A stretch of DNA of 64,000 nt from JBLMZI01 sp050258755 (GTDB lineage Bacteria > Bacillota > Syntrophomonadia > Syntrophomonadales > DTU052): contig JBLMZI010000011.1 in assembly GCA_050258755.1 (NCBI GenBank), forward strand, positions 124,001-188,000, given 5' to 3'. This document shows positions 33,221-42,210 of this stretch, one piece after another. The position numbers were made by a program, and so were the translations under genes. Under the pieces are notes generated by a model. The model was given only the letters and a program-made list of their open reading frames with translations. It searched no databases and was not told where the DNA came from. The number at the start of each line of letters is the position of its first letter. Position 1 is the stretch's first letter.

Positions 33221-34360
33221 ATGGTCATTCCAGTCATAGCGATATTGCTTGTTGTTATTGCGCTGATTGCCGTGTATTTGTGTTACATCCATTGGAGTGT
33301 CAGTGTTCCGGACTTCATGGCGGCAAGACACTATCGGTTCGGCAGGCCGTCCACGGATGGCCCGATCAGCGGCCGAAGAATCCTGGTGATCCCCACGATC
33401 GACCAGGTGGTAATGATCGATACCAGAATTCAGAAGACGGCGATTGAAAACATATCGATTCTCACTAAAGAACGGCAGGTGATGAATCTTTCAGTCACCC
33501 TCATTTGGAAACCGATTAATGCGGCCATGACCATCGAGAGTATTAAGCCCGAGGACATTGAGCCGACATTTTTCCGGATCGCCGAATCGGTCATCAAGAA
33601 CGAGGCGTCGAAGATGACCGTGGATGAGATTCTGGAGAATCGAAGCATTCTTTCAAAGAATCTGCTGGGTACGCTTTCGGAGACGACAGATTCATGGGGG
33701 ATTTCAGTCTCGTCGGTCAATATCTCCAATCTGGTTGTGGTTAACGAGAACTTTATGCGCAATATGGCATTGCCCAGAGAAATCGAACAGGAACGCAAGG
33801 CGAAACTGGCCCAAATTGAAAAAGACCTGGCATTGGATCTCCGGAATATCGAAAAAGAGAAGGAATCAGAGCTGTCTCGGCTTGAGTCGGACAGGGCGGT
33901 CGGACTGAAAAGGGAAGAAACGACTACGGTTCTTGAACAAGCCCAGAAAGAGCGTGAGGCGCTCATTTTGGAGATGGAAATTAAGGTCGCCCAGCTTTCG
34001 TCGGAAATCAATCTGATTGAAAAGAAATGTGAAACCGCGGCGGAAAGCAATCGGATCACGGAAACCCTGCTCGCTGAGACCCAGGGACTCAAGGAAAAAT
34101 TGAAAGTGATCAATGGTTGTTCTCCGAATGCCATCAACTTTGAATTGCTGAAAATCCTGCCCGAGCTGTATAAGAACATTGAAATTGGCGATATTACCCT
34201 GTTCGAGGGCGCTCAAGAGGGCGGGCACGGGTTCGATTTTGGAAGCTATGCGGCGGCATCCGCGCTGACCTTAATGCGCCGACTCGGCAGCGGACTTCCT
34301 GTGTTGGACGAAGCGGCCGCGGAAGCCGAGACCACGGTGGAAATGGAACAAGCCGGGTAA
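33221..34360 (+). CDS. SPFH/Band 7 domain membrane protein
   Basis: About 379 aa. An N-terminal transmembrane helix (IPVIAILLVVIALIAVYLCYI) is followed by an SPFH domain (RILVIPTIDQVVMIDTRIQ to LVVVNENFMRNMALPREIEQ) and a long charged coiled coil (about 185-290), as in flotillin-like scaffolds. These assemble into membrane microdomain cages. ATG 33221 has AGGAGGGG upstream; a longer open frame back to 33056 overlaps the previous gene and is not used. It lies 10 bases after the flavoprotein gene. Confidence 0.85.
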   Translation: MVIPVIAILLVVIALIAVYLCYIHWSVSVPDFMAARHYRFGRPSTDGPISGRRILVIPTIDQVVMIDTRIQKTAIENISILTKERQVMNLSVTLIWKPINAAMTIESIKPEDIEPTFFRIAESVIKNEASKMTVDEILENRSILSKNLLGTLSETTDSWGISVSSVNISNLVVVNENFMRNMALPREIEQERKAKLAQIEKDLALDLRNIEKEKESELSRLESDRAVGLKREETTTVLEQAQKEREALILEMEIKVAQLSSEINLIEKKCETAAESNRITETLLAETQGLKEKLKVINGCSPNAINFELLKILPELYKNIEIGDITLFEGAQEGGHGFDFGSYAAASALTLMRRLGSGLPVLDEAAAEAETTVEMEQAG

Positions 34361-34398
34361 CATCAAAAAACAGTAAGACGAATTAGGAGGAAATGATC

Positions 34399-34737
34399 AT
34401 GAGTCAAAATATCAAGAACAACATCGAAGCTGTAAATCACCCCAAAGAACAGGGTGTCCGGATGAAGCACTTTTTCCATAGCGAGGACAATGACCGGCTG
34501 AACAATTTGGAAGTGACCATTGCTTCCGGATGCAGCATTTCTCCCCATATACATGATAATGCATCCGAGTTCTACTACGTTGTAAGCGGTGTCGGAGAGT
34601 TCTTGATCGACGGGGAATGGCGGCCGGTCAAGTCGGGGGATGCCATGAAAGCCCCTATCGGATCCGAGCACGGCCTGAAAAACGCTGGTGATCAGGAACT
34701 GATCGTATTTTCGACTTTCAGCCCGCCAACGCGGTAA
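34399..34737 (+). CDS. Cupin domain protein
   Basis: About 112 aa. A single cupin barrel with ASGCSISPHIHDNASEFYYVVSGVGEFLIDGEW (metal-ligand His and Glu) and GDAMKAPIGSEHGLKNAGDQEL. Small cupins may bind a metal and a small ligand or act as isomerases or dioxygenases; the role is unknown. ATG 34399 has AGGAGG 8 bases upstream; the ATG at 34393 is too close. It closes the PP-loop operon before a terminator. Confidence 0.85.
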   Translation: MSQNIKNNIEAVNHPKEQGVRMKHFFHSEDNDRLNNLEVTIASGCSISPHIHDNASEFYYVVSGVGEFLIDGEWRPVKSGDAMKAPIGSEHGLKNAGDQELIVFSTFSPPTR

Positions 34738-34769
34738 CCGTCGTTTTAGCAAATCCGTACGGCAGAAAG

Positions 34770-34802
34770 AGGGCCCTCCATTGAATGGAAGGCCCTTTTT
34801 CG
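34770..34802 (+). terminator. Terminator after the cupin gene
   Basis: AGGGCC-TCCA pairs with TGGA-GGCCCT and is followed by TTTTT. Confidence 0.8.
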
Positions 34803-34959
34803 GGTCTGCAAAGGACAATCTGCTTTGCCCGTCGAAGGAATCAAAGGAGATTGTCGAACCGATGATTCTGGGCATTCATGCCGTGTCAGTCTAAGGATGG
34901 GGGCCGTGTAGTCCTTGAAAAAACCGAGATTGAGCGCTGCCGGAAAGGGGCGAGAAACC

Positions 34960-35997
34960 ATGGGGGATGAGATGTACAAAACCTTGCTGAATCAGGTGAA
35001 CGGGCTGCGCGGCGTGATTCGGCTGCTTGAGGACACCGGACTGAATGATGAGCAGTTGGAGTTGGTTCAAATGATAAAGGGACTAACCGATACACTGCTC
35101 ACTACTATAAAGGAAAAAGAAGATCAAACCATCGGGCAGGTTGGTTCGATGGCGCTGCACTCGGAAACGAAACCCGGCACGGCTTTAGCGGGGCCGATCA
35201 ACCCAGCGCTTATAACAGCGAGGGAAAATCAAGCGGGTACTGCCGGGCCGGCCGAGGTCTTGACCGAAAGCGCAGGTACGGTAAAGGTACTGCTCGTGGA
35301 AGATAATAAAGTCAACGAAATGTTTGTGGTCAAGATACTGAAAGCAAGAAACATTGCCTGTGACGTTGCTTCGGACGGCCTGAAGGCGATCACAGCCTGT
35401 GCCCATAACCGGTATGATCTGGTGCTGATGGACTGTCAGATGCCGGTTATGGACGGCTATGAAGCCACACGCCGGATTCGGCAGCAGGAGGGTGGGCGGC
35501 GGCACACGCCGATTATCGCGATGACGGCGTTTGCGATGTCCGGAGATGCCGAAAAGTGCAAAGCGGCAGGAATGGATGACTACTTAAGCAAGCCCATCGT
35601 ACCGGACAAATTGATGCACATGATCCAACGTTACACGGAAAAACAGGCGGAAGACCTGACCGACAAGTTGACCCTGCTTGATCGGATCATTGATCGGTTT
35701 GTCGCCGAAACAGGGCTAGAGAAAATCGAAGCCCGGGTGCTTTTTGACGAGAGCATACCCAGTATCAAGAAGACGCTTGATGATGCCCAAAGCAGTATTC
35801 AGGCCGGCAATATGGAAAAGGGATTGGAGTATCTTCATCAAATCAAAGGAGCAACCGGGAACCTCAGGATGAATGAAATTGCCGAAAAGTTAAGGGAAGC
35901 GGAGTTGGCCGGGCAGGCAAAAGAGGTTGAAAAGCTGAACGCGATGGTTGCTGAGCTGGGGCAGATGCTGGGGCGGTTAACGGACTTGACCGGGTGA
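34960..35997 (+). CDS. Response regulator with C-terminal HPt domain
   Basis: About 345 aa. A helical N-terminal segment (residues 1-50) and a variable linker precede a receiver domain (about 105-225: KVLLVEDNKVNEMFVVKIL, phosphoacceptor Asp near 158 in LVLMDCQMPVMDGYEATRRIR, then MTAFA and SKPI). An HPt-like four-helix domain follows, with the phosphorylatable His near 293 (YLHQIKGATGNLRM). REC-HPt pairs are normally the tail of a hybrid histidine kinase; here they are free-standing, so a separate kinase must act on it. ATG 34960 follows AAAGGGGCGAG; ATG 34972 is an alternative. Confidence 0.87.
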   Translation: MGDEMYKTLLNQVNGLRGVIRLLEDTGLNDEQLELVQMIKGLTDTLLTTIKEKEDQTIGQVGSMALHSETKPGTALAGPINPALITARENQAGTAGPAEVLTESAGTVKVLLVEDNKVNEMFVVKILKARNIACDVASDGLKAITACAHNRYDLVLMDCQMPVMDGYEATRRIRQQEGGRRHTPIIAMTAFAMSGDAEKCKAAGMDDYLSKPIVPDKLMHMIQRYTEKQAEDLTDKLTLLDRIIDRFVAETGLEKIEARVLFDESIPSIKKTLDDAQSSIQAGNMEKGLEYLHQIKGATGNLRMNEIAEKLREAELAGQAKEVEKLNAMVAELGQMLGRLTDLTG

Positions 35998-36151
35998 CCG
36001 TGTTGAAATTAGATTGGGTTTTGTACCAGGAAACGGCGGGTATCCCATCAGGAAGAATCCCAAAACAGCGGCGTTCTTGACACCGGTAAACGGATGTGAG
36101 AAAATGAGCGTGCCTCAAAGAATTGGGGTCACGGGTTGGCATTTGTTAGCT

Positions 36152-36180
36152 GGCTTCCCGATAACTCGGGAAGCCCTTCT
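36152..36180 (+). terminator. Terminator between the REC-HPt gene and the tRNA cluster
   Basis: GGCTTCCCGA pairs perfectly with TCGGGAAGCC around TAAC, followed by CTTCT. Confidence 0.7.
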
Positions 36181-36218
36181 ATGCTAAACGGTCTTTTGGA
36201 TCTTTCTAACTCAAGCCT

Positions 36219-36294
36219 GGAGCTGTGGTGTAGTGGTTAACATGCCGGCCTGTCAAGCCGGAGACCGCGGGTTCAAGTCCCGTCAGCTCCGCCA
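36219..36294 (+). tRNA. tRNA-Asp (anticodon GTC)
   Basis: Acceptor GGAGCTG/CAGCTCC, anticodon loop CTGTCAA (GTC at 36252-36254), T-loop GTTCAAGTC, CCA encoded. First of three tRNAs. Confidence 0.96.
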
Positions 36295-36298
36295 TTCC

Positions 36299-36374
<76 letters not shown>

Positions 36375-36379
36375 TGCTT

Positions 36380-36454
36380 GCGGGATTAGCTCAGTGGTAG
36401 AGCATCGGCTTCCCAAGCCGAGGGTCGCGGGTTCGAATCCCGTTTCCCGCTCCA
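36380..36454 (+). tRNA. tRNA-Gly (anticodon CCC)
   Basis: Acceptor GCGGGA/TCCCGC, anticodon loop TTCCCAA (CCC at 36412-36414), T-loop GTTCGAATC, CCA encoded. Last tRNA of the cluster. Confidence 0.95.
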
Positions 36455-36463
36455 AGACCGTAT

Positions 36464-36487
36464 AAGGGTTCTTCGGAACCCTTTTTG
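36464..36487 (+). terminator. Terminator after the tRNA cluster
   Basis: AAGGGTTC-TTCG-GAACCCTT with a stable tetraloop and a T run. Confidence 0.88.
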
Positions 36488-36627
36488 TATTTCTTGATCT
36501 GCCGCGTGGTCAAACAAAGGAAGTCCCGAAAAAGTGGAGGATTATCGCTTAGGCCCGTCGAAATATACGAAAATCACAGGAATTCGTCCGGTTTCTTCGG
36601 AACAAGCAGTTTCCCGGAGGGATTGTA

Positions 36628-37800
36628 TTGAGCAGCTTCAGTATCAGACAGTTGATCGAGGCGTTTCCGCTGCCGGTTTTCATCAAGAACCAGCAGGGCG
36701 TCTACACGGAATGCAACCAGCTCTTTGAAGAACTGATTGGATTAGAACGCAGCCAGATTATCGGGAAATCAGTGGAAAACATCGCTCCCGCGCCGCTGGC
36801 CGAGCTCTATCGGGAACGGGACGATACCCTGATGGCCGAAGGCGTCCCGGTGGAGTACCCGTTTCAGATCAGGGACGGTCTGGCCTGGAACCGCAGCGTG
36901 ATTTTTCGGAAAGCCCGGCTTACCGCGGAATCCGGGGATGCAATTGGATTGGTCTGTGTGATAACGGATGTAACCGGATATGACCAGCAGATTGAAGAGC
37001 TCCGCCGGCGGGAAAGTGAACTTACCGGGTTGCTGGACAGCCTCCCGGGATTAACGTTCCTTAAAAACATGGAAGGGCGCTACCTGGCAGCAAACGATGG
37101 TTACTGCGCGCTGATGGGTGTCCGCCGCGGCCAGTTGATTGGAAAGACGGATTTTGACTTAGCGGACAATCTGTTTGCACTCTATCAGTTTGACAGTGAC
37201 CGAAAAGTCATCGATACGAAAATGCCTCGCGACTTGCCTGAGTGGGAATGGGTTTCTCCCCGGGGCGTGACCGTTACCCTGATTGGCCGGAAGGTACCGC
37301 TATACGATGAATCCGGCGCTGTGAGCGGCATTGCCGGGACCATGCTTGATGTTTCCGGGATGAAGCAGGCCCAAAAACGAATAAAGCGGCCGGAAGCGCT
37401 CTACCATGCGGTCTTCCATTCCGCACACGAGGGAATTCTAGTGGTGAACGCGTCAGACTATCAGATTGAGGAAGCCAATCCCGCGGTGCTCCAAATGTTT
37501 GGATACCAGGGGTGTGAGATCGCCAGAGTTGGGTTGGATATGCTTCTTATCGCCGAACTGGGCGAAATGGCGAGCCGTCGGCTGGAAAGGATTCCTGACA
37601 ACACGGAGGATTCGTTTCAATGGGCCGGTGTTTCGAAAACCGGAACGGTTTTTCCGGTCAGACTACGCGCAGTGCGGACGCAGATTGGATTCCAGCGGTT
37701 TTACATTCTAAACCTGATGGAAAACCAGCGCGAAAGGGAAGCTGCCGAAAAGGCGGCCCGGGCCGGGAGCCCGTTTATGCCGCCAGACCGCAGCCTGTAA
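36628..37800 (+). CDS. Triple PAS domain protein without an output domain
   Basis: 390 aa from a TTG start with CGGAGGG 6 bases upstream. Three PAS domains can be seen: about 1-120 (FPLPVFIKNQQGVYTECNQLFEELIG), 130-255 (LPGLTFLKNMEGRYLAANDGYCALMG) and 260-380 (AVFHSAHEGILVVNASDYQIEEANPAVLQMFG). No GGDEF, EAL, HATPase or HTH segment follows; the protein stops soon after the third PAS. It may be a signalling partner or the remnant of a longer sensor. It is upstream of the SCIFF gene. Confidence 0.85.
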   Translation: MSSFSIRQLIEAFPLPVFIKNQQGVYTECNQLFEELIGLERSQIIGKSVENIAPAPLAELYRERDDTLMAEGVPVEYPFQIRDGLAWNRSVIFRKARLTAESGDAIGLVCVITDVTGYDQQIEELRRRESELTGLLDSLPGLTFLKNMEGRYLAANDGYCALMGVRRGQLIGKTDFDLADNLFALYQFDSDRKVIDTKMPRDLPEWEWVSPRGVTVTLIGRKVPLYDESGAVSGIAGTMLDVSGMKQAQKRIKRPEALYHAVFHSAHEGILVVNASDYQIEEANPAVLQMFGYQGCEIARVGLDMLLIAELGEMASRRLERIPDNTEDSFQWAGVSKTGTVFPVRLRAVRTQIGFQRFYILNLMENQREREAAEKAARAGSPFMPPDRSL

Positions 37801-37917
37801 TCGGGGCCCAGGTGCTCCGCGGCTTTACAAAGGCAGGGAAGTTACGGTACAATACCGGAAGAACCGGCGAATTGTGCCAGTATAATGGATTTCCAGAAAC
37901 GGATAGGAGTGACCGGC

Positions 37918-38052
37918 ATGAAACATATTCAAACCATCGTAACCCCGAATCTGAAAAAGGACACGAAAACCAACTGCAGAGAATGCCAGGCATCGTGCCA
38001 ATCGGCCTGCAAGACTTCCTGCACGGTTGGGAACCAGGTCTGCAAAAACTAA
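37918..38052 (+). CDS. scfA: SCIFF: six-cysteine peptide precursor of a ranthipeptide
   Basis: 44 aa. The peptide runs from MKHIQTIVTPNLKKD through a core with six cysteines at residues 20, 23, 27, 31, 35 and 42. This matches the SCIFF family (six cysteines in forty-five residues), nearly universal in Clostridia. The partner radical-SAM enzyme makes thioether cross-links from Cys to acceptor residues such as threonine. ATAGGAGTG precedes the ATG, and a TATAAT at 37881-37886 may belong to its promoter. The maturase is encoded just after a terminator. Confidence 0.93.
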   Translation: MKHIQTIVTPNLKKDTKTNCRECQASCQSACKTSCTVGNQVCKN

Positions 38053-38085
38053 GCGGCCTGAACCGATCCTTGAAGCGATTTCGAT

Positions 38086-38113
38086 AAGACCGCTTTCTCT
38101 TAGCGGTCTTTTC
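38086..38113 (+). terminator. Terminator or attenuator between SCIFF and its maturase
   Basis: AAGACCGCT pairs perfectly with AGCGGTCTT and is followed by TTCT. It would leave the peptide mRNA in excess over the maturase mRNA. Confidence 0.78.
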
Positions 38114-38168
38114 TGCTTGGTACGGACTTCTTGTCCGCTATTTTACGCATTGTGAGGCTAGAAAGACC

Positions 38169-39542
38169 ATGAACATCGACCAGATTGATTTCACCGCCGA
38201 TCTCCATCTGTATGCACTCAAAGGCAGACAATTCTGCCTGGACGTTAACTCCGGCGCGCTGCACGAACTGGACGCGCCGGCGTTTGATTTCCTGTCCGCA
38301 CTGGCGCAGAGCCAGAATTTACCGGCAGCCGAGCGGGCATGTGCCGAAAAGTATTCGGCTGATGCGGCCCGCGAAATCCGAAAAGAGATCGAAGAACTGA
38401 TCGAAAGCGGCGGTCTATTAACCCCGGCGGACGATGTGCGGTCTTTTGTCTACGAGGCGTCTCCCAAGGCCTTGTGTCTCAATGTTGCGCACGCCTGCAA
38501 CATGCGCTGTGCATACTGTTTTGCCGGTCAAGGAACCTATTCCGGCACCCGCGGACTGATGAGCCGGGACACTGCCCGACGCGCGGTTGATTTTCTGCTT
38601 GATGCCAGCGGCCCCCGGCGGAACCTGGAAGTGGATTTTTTCGGCGGGGAGCCCCTGTTGAACGTTGAGGTGGTTCGGGACACTGTTTCATACGCCCGGG
38701 AGCGTGCGGCTGCCGCAGGCAAGGAAATCGCATTTACGCTGACCACCAATGCGCTGCTTTTGAATGAGGGAATCATGGATTACCTGGTCCGGGAAAACAT
38801 TGGGATGATTCTCAGCCTGGACGGTCGGCCCGAGGTCAACGACGCGGTGCGGCTGGGCGCGGACGGCGGTGGAACCTTCGAAGCGGTACTTCCGCGGATT
38901 CGAGGGATGATCGCGAAGAAGCCGGTCAGTTACTATGTACGGGGCACCTTCACCCGCAAAAACCTCGATTTTTCAAAGGACTTTGCTTATCTGGCCGAAT
39001 TGGGCTTTGAAAACCTGTCCTTGGAGCCGGTGACCGGTGGGGGAGAGCTGGCCCTGAAGATGGAGCACCTTCCGGCACTGGAAGCTGAATACGAAAAGCT
39101 CGGGGACCTGATCCTGGAATGGGAACACGCCGGCCGGCCGATTCATTTCTTTCACTTCAACCTTGATCTTAATCGCGGGCCCTGCGTATCCAAACGGCTG
39201 ACCGGCTGCGGCGCCGGGGTGGAGTATTTGGCCGTGACCCCGGAAGGGGAGCTTTACCCGTGTCATCAGTTTATTGGCCGGGAGGGCTACCGGATGGGTT
39301 CTGTGACCGAGGGCATCCAAAGCAAAGCGCTGGTCGAAAAGTTTCGGAGGAATACCCTGATCCACAAGGACTGCATTCGGTGTTGGGCGCGGTTTTATTG
39401 CGGCGGCGGCTGTCATGCGCTCGCGGAGATCGAAAACGGAGACATCAGCAAGCCCTTTGAACTGGCCTGCCGGATGCATCAAAAACGGCTTGAGGTTGCT
39501 TTTTACATGGCGGCGGTTCGGGCGGGTGGAGATATCAGTTGA
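38169..39542 (+). CDS. scfB: SCIFF radical SAM/SPASM maturase
   Basis: 457 aa. The radical-SAM cluster motif CNMRCAYC (Cys near residues 110, 114, 117) follows a peptide-recognition N-terminal region (LHLYALKGRQFCLDVNSGALHELD). The C-terminal SPASM region has the cysteines GCGAGVEYLAVTPEGELYPCHQF and CIRCWARFYCGGGCHA for two further 4Fe-4S clusters. It makes thioether bonds in the SCIFF peptide encoded upstream. Its stop overlaps the next gene by four bases. Confidence 0.94.
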   Translation: MNIDQIDFTADLHLYALKGRQFCLDVNSGALHELDAPAFDFLSALAQSQNLPAAERACAEKYSADAAREIRKEIEELIESGGLLTPADDVRSFVYEASPKALCLNVAHACNMRCAYCFAGQGTYSGTRGLMSRDTARRAVDFLLDASGPRRNLEVDFFGGEPLLNVEVVRDTVSYARERAAAAGKEIAFTLTTNALLLNEGIMDYLVRENIGMILSLDGRPEVNDAVRLGADGGGTFEAVLPRIRGMIAKKPVSYYVRGTFTRKNLDFSKDFAYLAELGFENLSLEPVTGGGELALKMEHLPALEAEYEKLGDLILEWEHAGRPIHFFHFNLDLNRGPCVSKRLTGCGAGVEYLAVTPEGELYPCHQFIGREGYRMGSVTEGIQSKALVEKFRRNTLIHKDCIRCWARFYCGGGCHALAEIENGDISKPFELACRMHQKRLEVAFYMAAVRAGGDIS

Positions 39543-40066
39543 TCAGCCATTATTTTGGTTTCTTTAAGACCGGGCTGCTTGGTCTGGGCGGCGGAATCGG
39601 CATGCTTCCGTATCTTGAGGAAATTGCCGGACGGGAGCTAGGCCTTGACAGCGGCGAATTTCTTCAGATTGTGGCCATTGCCCAGGCTTTTCCCGGGGCG
39701 ATGGGCGTGAATGGTGCTGCGATCCTGGGCTATCGGATGGGGGGGTGGTCCGGCGCATTGCTGGCGATCACCGGGGTAACCCTGCCAAGCGTTCTGTTCG
39801 CCACGCTGTTGTTTTACGGCCTGACTTTGCTTGGGCAGTATCCGTTGTACTACGAAGTGTTAAAAGCCCTTAAGGCGGCGTTGATCGGCATCATTTTCGG
39901 GATGGTGCTGAAGCTGGGACGCAAGAGCTGGAACGGACCGCAGGGGTTCGCGCTTGGAGCGGCCGCACTGGCGGCTTTTCTTCTGGAAGTGAATCCGATT
40001 TTCATCCTGATTTCCGGGGGATTCCTAGGTTATTTGCTCCTCCGCGAAGTGGAAACGGAGGAATAG
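39539..40066 (+). CDS. Chromate transporter family, first half-size protein
   Basis: 175 aa. The CHR-domain pattern FFKTGLLGLGGGIGMLPYLEEI with AIAQAFPGAMGVNGA marks a half-length ChrA. Five or so membrane helices are predicted. Half-size CHR proteins work in pairs; the partner follows 3 bases downstream. It begins with TTG overlapping the scfB stop. Whether the substrate is chromate or another anion is not known. Confidence 0.85.
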   Translation: MISHYFGFFKTGLLGLGGGIGMLPYLEEIAGRELGLDSGEFLQIVAIAQAFPGAMGVNGAAILGYRMGGWSGALLAITGVTLPSVLFATLLFYGLTLLGQYPLYYEVLKALKAALIGIIFGMVLKLGRKSWNGPQGFALGAAALAAFLLEVNPIFILISGGFLGYLLLREVETEE

Positions 40067-40069
40067 GCA

Positions 40070-40597
40070 ATGCCAGCCAAGCTGTTTCTTACTTTCGCGA
40101 AAATTGGATTTCTTGGTTTCGGCGGTGGCTATATGATGATCCCGCTGTTCTTCCTGGAACTTACGCAGCGGCACCATTGGCTCACGCATGATCAGGTGTT
40201 CAATATTTTGGCGATCTCCCAGACCATTCCCGGTACGTTTGCCGCCAACACCGCGGCGCTGGTTGGGCTAACGCTCGGTGGACCGGTCTATGGGTTAATC
40301 GCCGCTTTTGCGATCATTTCACCGTCTTTGCCGGCGGCCTACCTGGCCGACCGATACGTTCGTCCCCGGCTGAAACAGCCGGAGACCCAATCAATATTGA
40401 AAGGGCTTGCGGCGGTTGTCATTGGCATCATTCTCGGCGCGGGAATGAATATGGCACACGGGGCCATATACGACTGGAAGACCATTATTGCGGCGCTGGC
40501 GGCGTTCGGGCTCTTCTTTTTTCGGGATTGGAACCCAATGGCGTCCATGTTGACAGCGGCTGGCGCGGTTACAATTGCCGCAATTTTTTGCCGATAA
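40070..40597 (+). CDS. Chromate transporter family, second half-size protein
   Basis: 175 aa with the same CHR pattern (FAKIGFLGFGGGYMMIPLFFLEL, ISQTIPGTFAANTA). It is the inverse-topology partner of the preceding protein; together they equal one full ChrA. The spacing of 3 bases implies coupled translation. Confidence 0.86.
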   Translation: MPAKLFLTFAKIGFLGFGGGYMMIPLFFLELTQRHHWLTHDQVFNILAISQTIPGTFAANTAALVGLTLGGPVYGLIAAFAIISPSLPAAYLADRYVRPRLKQPETQSILKGLAAVVIGIILGAGMNMAHGAIYDWKTIIAALAAFGLFFFRDWNPMASMLTAAGAVTIAAIFCR

Positions 40598-40662
40598 AGC
40601 AGGAAAACTGATTTCCGCATAGAATATAATACGTTACCTCAATTTGAGTGAAAGGGAAATTC

Positions 40663-42015
40663 ATGCATTTAGCCATAAACAGACGCATTGCGGCCCTCGC
40701 GGCCGCTTTCCTGACCCTTGCGGGGATTGGCTCGTATGCCCTATTTGGCGGCAGTGACGGGGCGGTTGCCGTAATGGTGAACGGACAGCGGATTTGTGTT
40801 GCGGAGGATCAGGCGCAAGCCGAAGACCTGCTCAAGGACTTGACGGCGCAGGAATCCAAACGCATTGGGCAGCCGGTGTGTATCAAAGGAACCCTCGGGT
40901 TCGAAGCGCTGAATGACGAAAATACCAAGGTGGATTCCGAGGCGGCCATGGAAGCGGCCTTCAAGCAGGTGCTTCAGTTATCGACTAAGGGAGCGGCAAT
41001 TCAGGTTGATGGGAAACCGGTTGCTTATCTGGCCACTGCCACGCAGGCGAAAGCCATTCTGGCGGAGGTCAAGAAACGCTGCATGGTGGTCGCGGATGGC
41101 GAAACCTTGAAAACGGTCCGCTTTGAGCGCCCGGTCAAGGTTGTTTCCGCCAATGTGCCAGCCGGGAAGCTGCTCTCCACGAAGGAAGCACTCAGCCTGC
41201 TGACCACCGGGGTCAAGTGCCCGGTCGTTTATACTGTAAGATCCGGGGATAACCTGTGGATGATTGCGCGCCGGCATGATATGCATGTGCGGGAAATCCA
41301 TGCGGCCAATCCCGATATGCCCAAACGCCTTCGCGTCGGACAGAAATTGGTCCTGACGGTGAATCGTCCCCCGGTTGCCGTGGAGACGGTCGTGGTGGGT
41401 GATAAAAAGCAGGCGATTCCTTTTACAACCCGGGTTGTGTATGATGCCTCGCTGCGCAGCGGAGTCAAGGAGAAGCAGGCCGGGCAAGAGGGCGAAAAAC
41501 AGGTCCAATATGTACTGACCAAGCGAAATGGCGTGGTCGTGGAGAATAAAACGATTTCCGAGAGAGTGCTGAAAAAACCGGTTGACCAGATCATCGCCCG
41601 GACCCGAAGCGGACAGCCGGTGATGGTGGCATCCCGTGGCTTGACCAGCATGATCGGCGGGTATATCTGGCCGACCATCGCGGGGATCAGCTCTCCGTTC
41701 GGCGGAGGGCGGCATCACACTGGTGTGGATATCGACGGCGACAGCGGCGATCCCATCCGTGCGGCGAAGTCCGGAACGGTTACTTACGCAAGCCGGTATA
41801 AAGCCTATGGCAATCTGATCACGATCGATCATGGGGACGGCACGCAGACCCGGTACGCGCACTGTTCCAAGATTCTGGTCGAGGTCGGGCAGAAAGTAAA
41901 GCAGGGCGAATTAATCGGCAACGTAGGATCGACCGGCAGAAGCACCGGTTCCCACTTGCACTTCGAGGTCGTACAAAACGGGATCTTCTGTAACCCGATG
42001 AAGGTACTGCGGTAA
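40663..42015 (+). CDS. Cell-wall M23 peptidase with LysM and G5 domains
   Basis: About 450 aa. A signal/anchor helix (RIAALAAAFLTLAGIGSYALF), a region of about 150 residues of unknown fold, LysM (YTVRSGDNLWMIARRHDMHVREIHAANPDMPK), a G5 domain (AIPFTTRVVYDASLRSG to VLKKPVDQIIART) and a C-terminal M23 domain with HHTGVDIDG and HLHFEV metal motifs. It should bind and cut peptidoglycan outside the membrane. ATG 40663 follows AAAGGG by 6 bases; a GTG at 40648 is weaker. Confidence 0.92.
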   Translation: MHLAINRRIAALAAAFLTLAGIGSYALFGGSDGAVAVMVNGQRICVAEDQAQAEDLLKDLTAQESKRIGQPVCIKGTLGFEALNDENTKVDSEAAMEAAFKQVLQLSTKGAAIQVDGKPVAYLATATQAKAILAEVKKRCMVVADGETLKTVRFERPVKVVSANVPAGKLLSTKEALSLLTTGVKCPVVYTVRSGDNLWMIARRHDMHVREIHAANPDMPKRLRVGQKLVLTVNRPPVAVETVVVGDKKQAIPFTTRVVYDASLRSGVKEKQAGQEGEKQVQYVLTKRNGVVVENKTISERVLKKPVDQIIARTRSGQPVMVASRGLTSMIGGYIWPTIAGISSPFGGGRHHTGVDIDGDSGDPIRAAKSGTVTYASRYKAYGNLITIDHGDGTQTRYAHCSKILVEVGQKVKQGELIGNVGSTGRSTGSHLHFEVVQNGIFCNPMKVLR

Positions 42016-42040
42016 TCCCTTTTCGCAAGAATCGAGTTCA

Positions 42041-42070
42041 AAGGCGGCATTAACAGCAATGCCGCCTTTT
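42041..42070 (+). terminator. Terminator after the LysM-G5-M23 gene
   Basis: AAGGCGGCATT pairs perfectly with AATGCCGCCTT around AACAGC, then a T run. Confidence 0.88.
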
Positions 42071-42210
42071 TCGTTCCTGTCGCCAATGCTGCTGAGTCGG
42101 GTACACGGCCTGGATTGAAACAACCCCAAACTCCGGCGAATGGCCCACATATTGCCGTCGAATCGGCTTGTCTTCCGGCGTATAATTGAGGCCGGAGAGA
42201 GGAGTCATTC

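Noticed and set aside
40978..41862. 294-aa open frame on the minus strand
   Set aside because: Antisense shadow of the LysM-G5-M23 gene.
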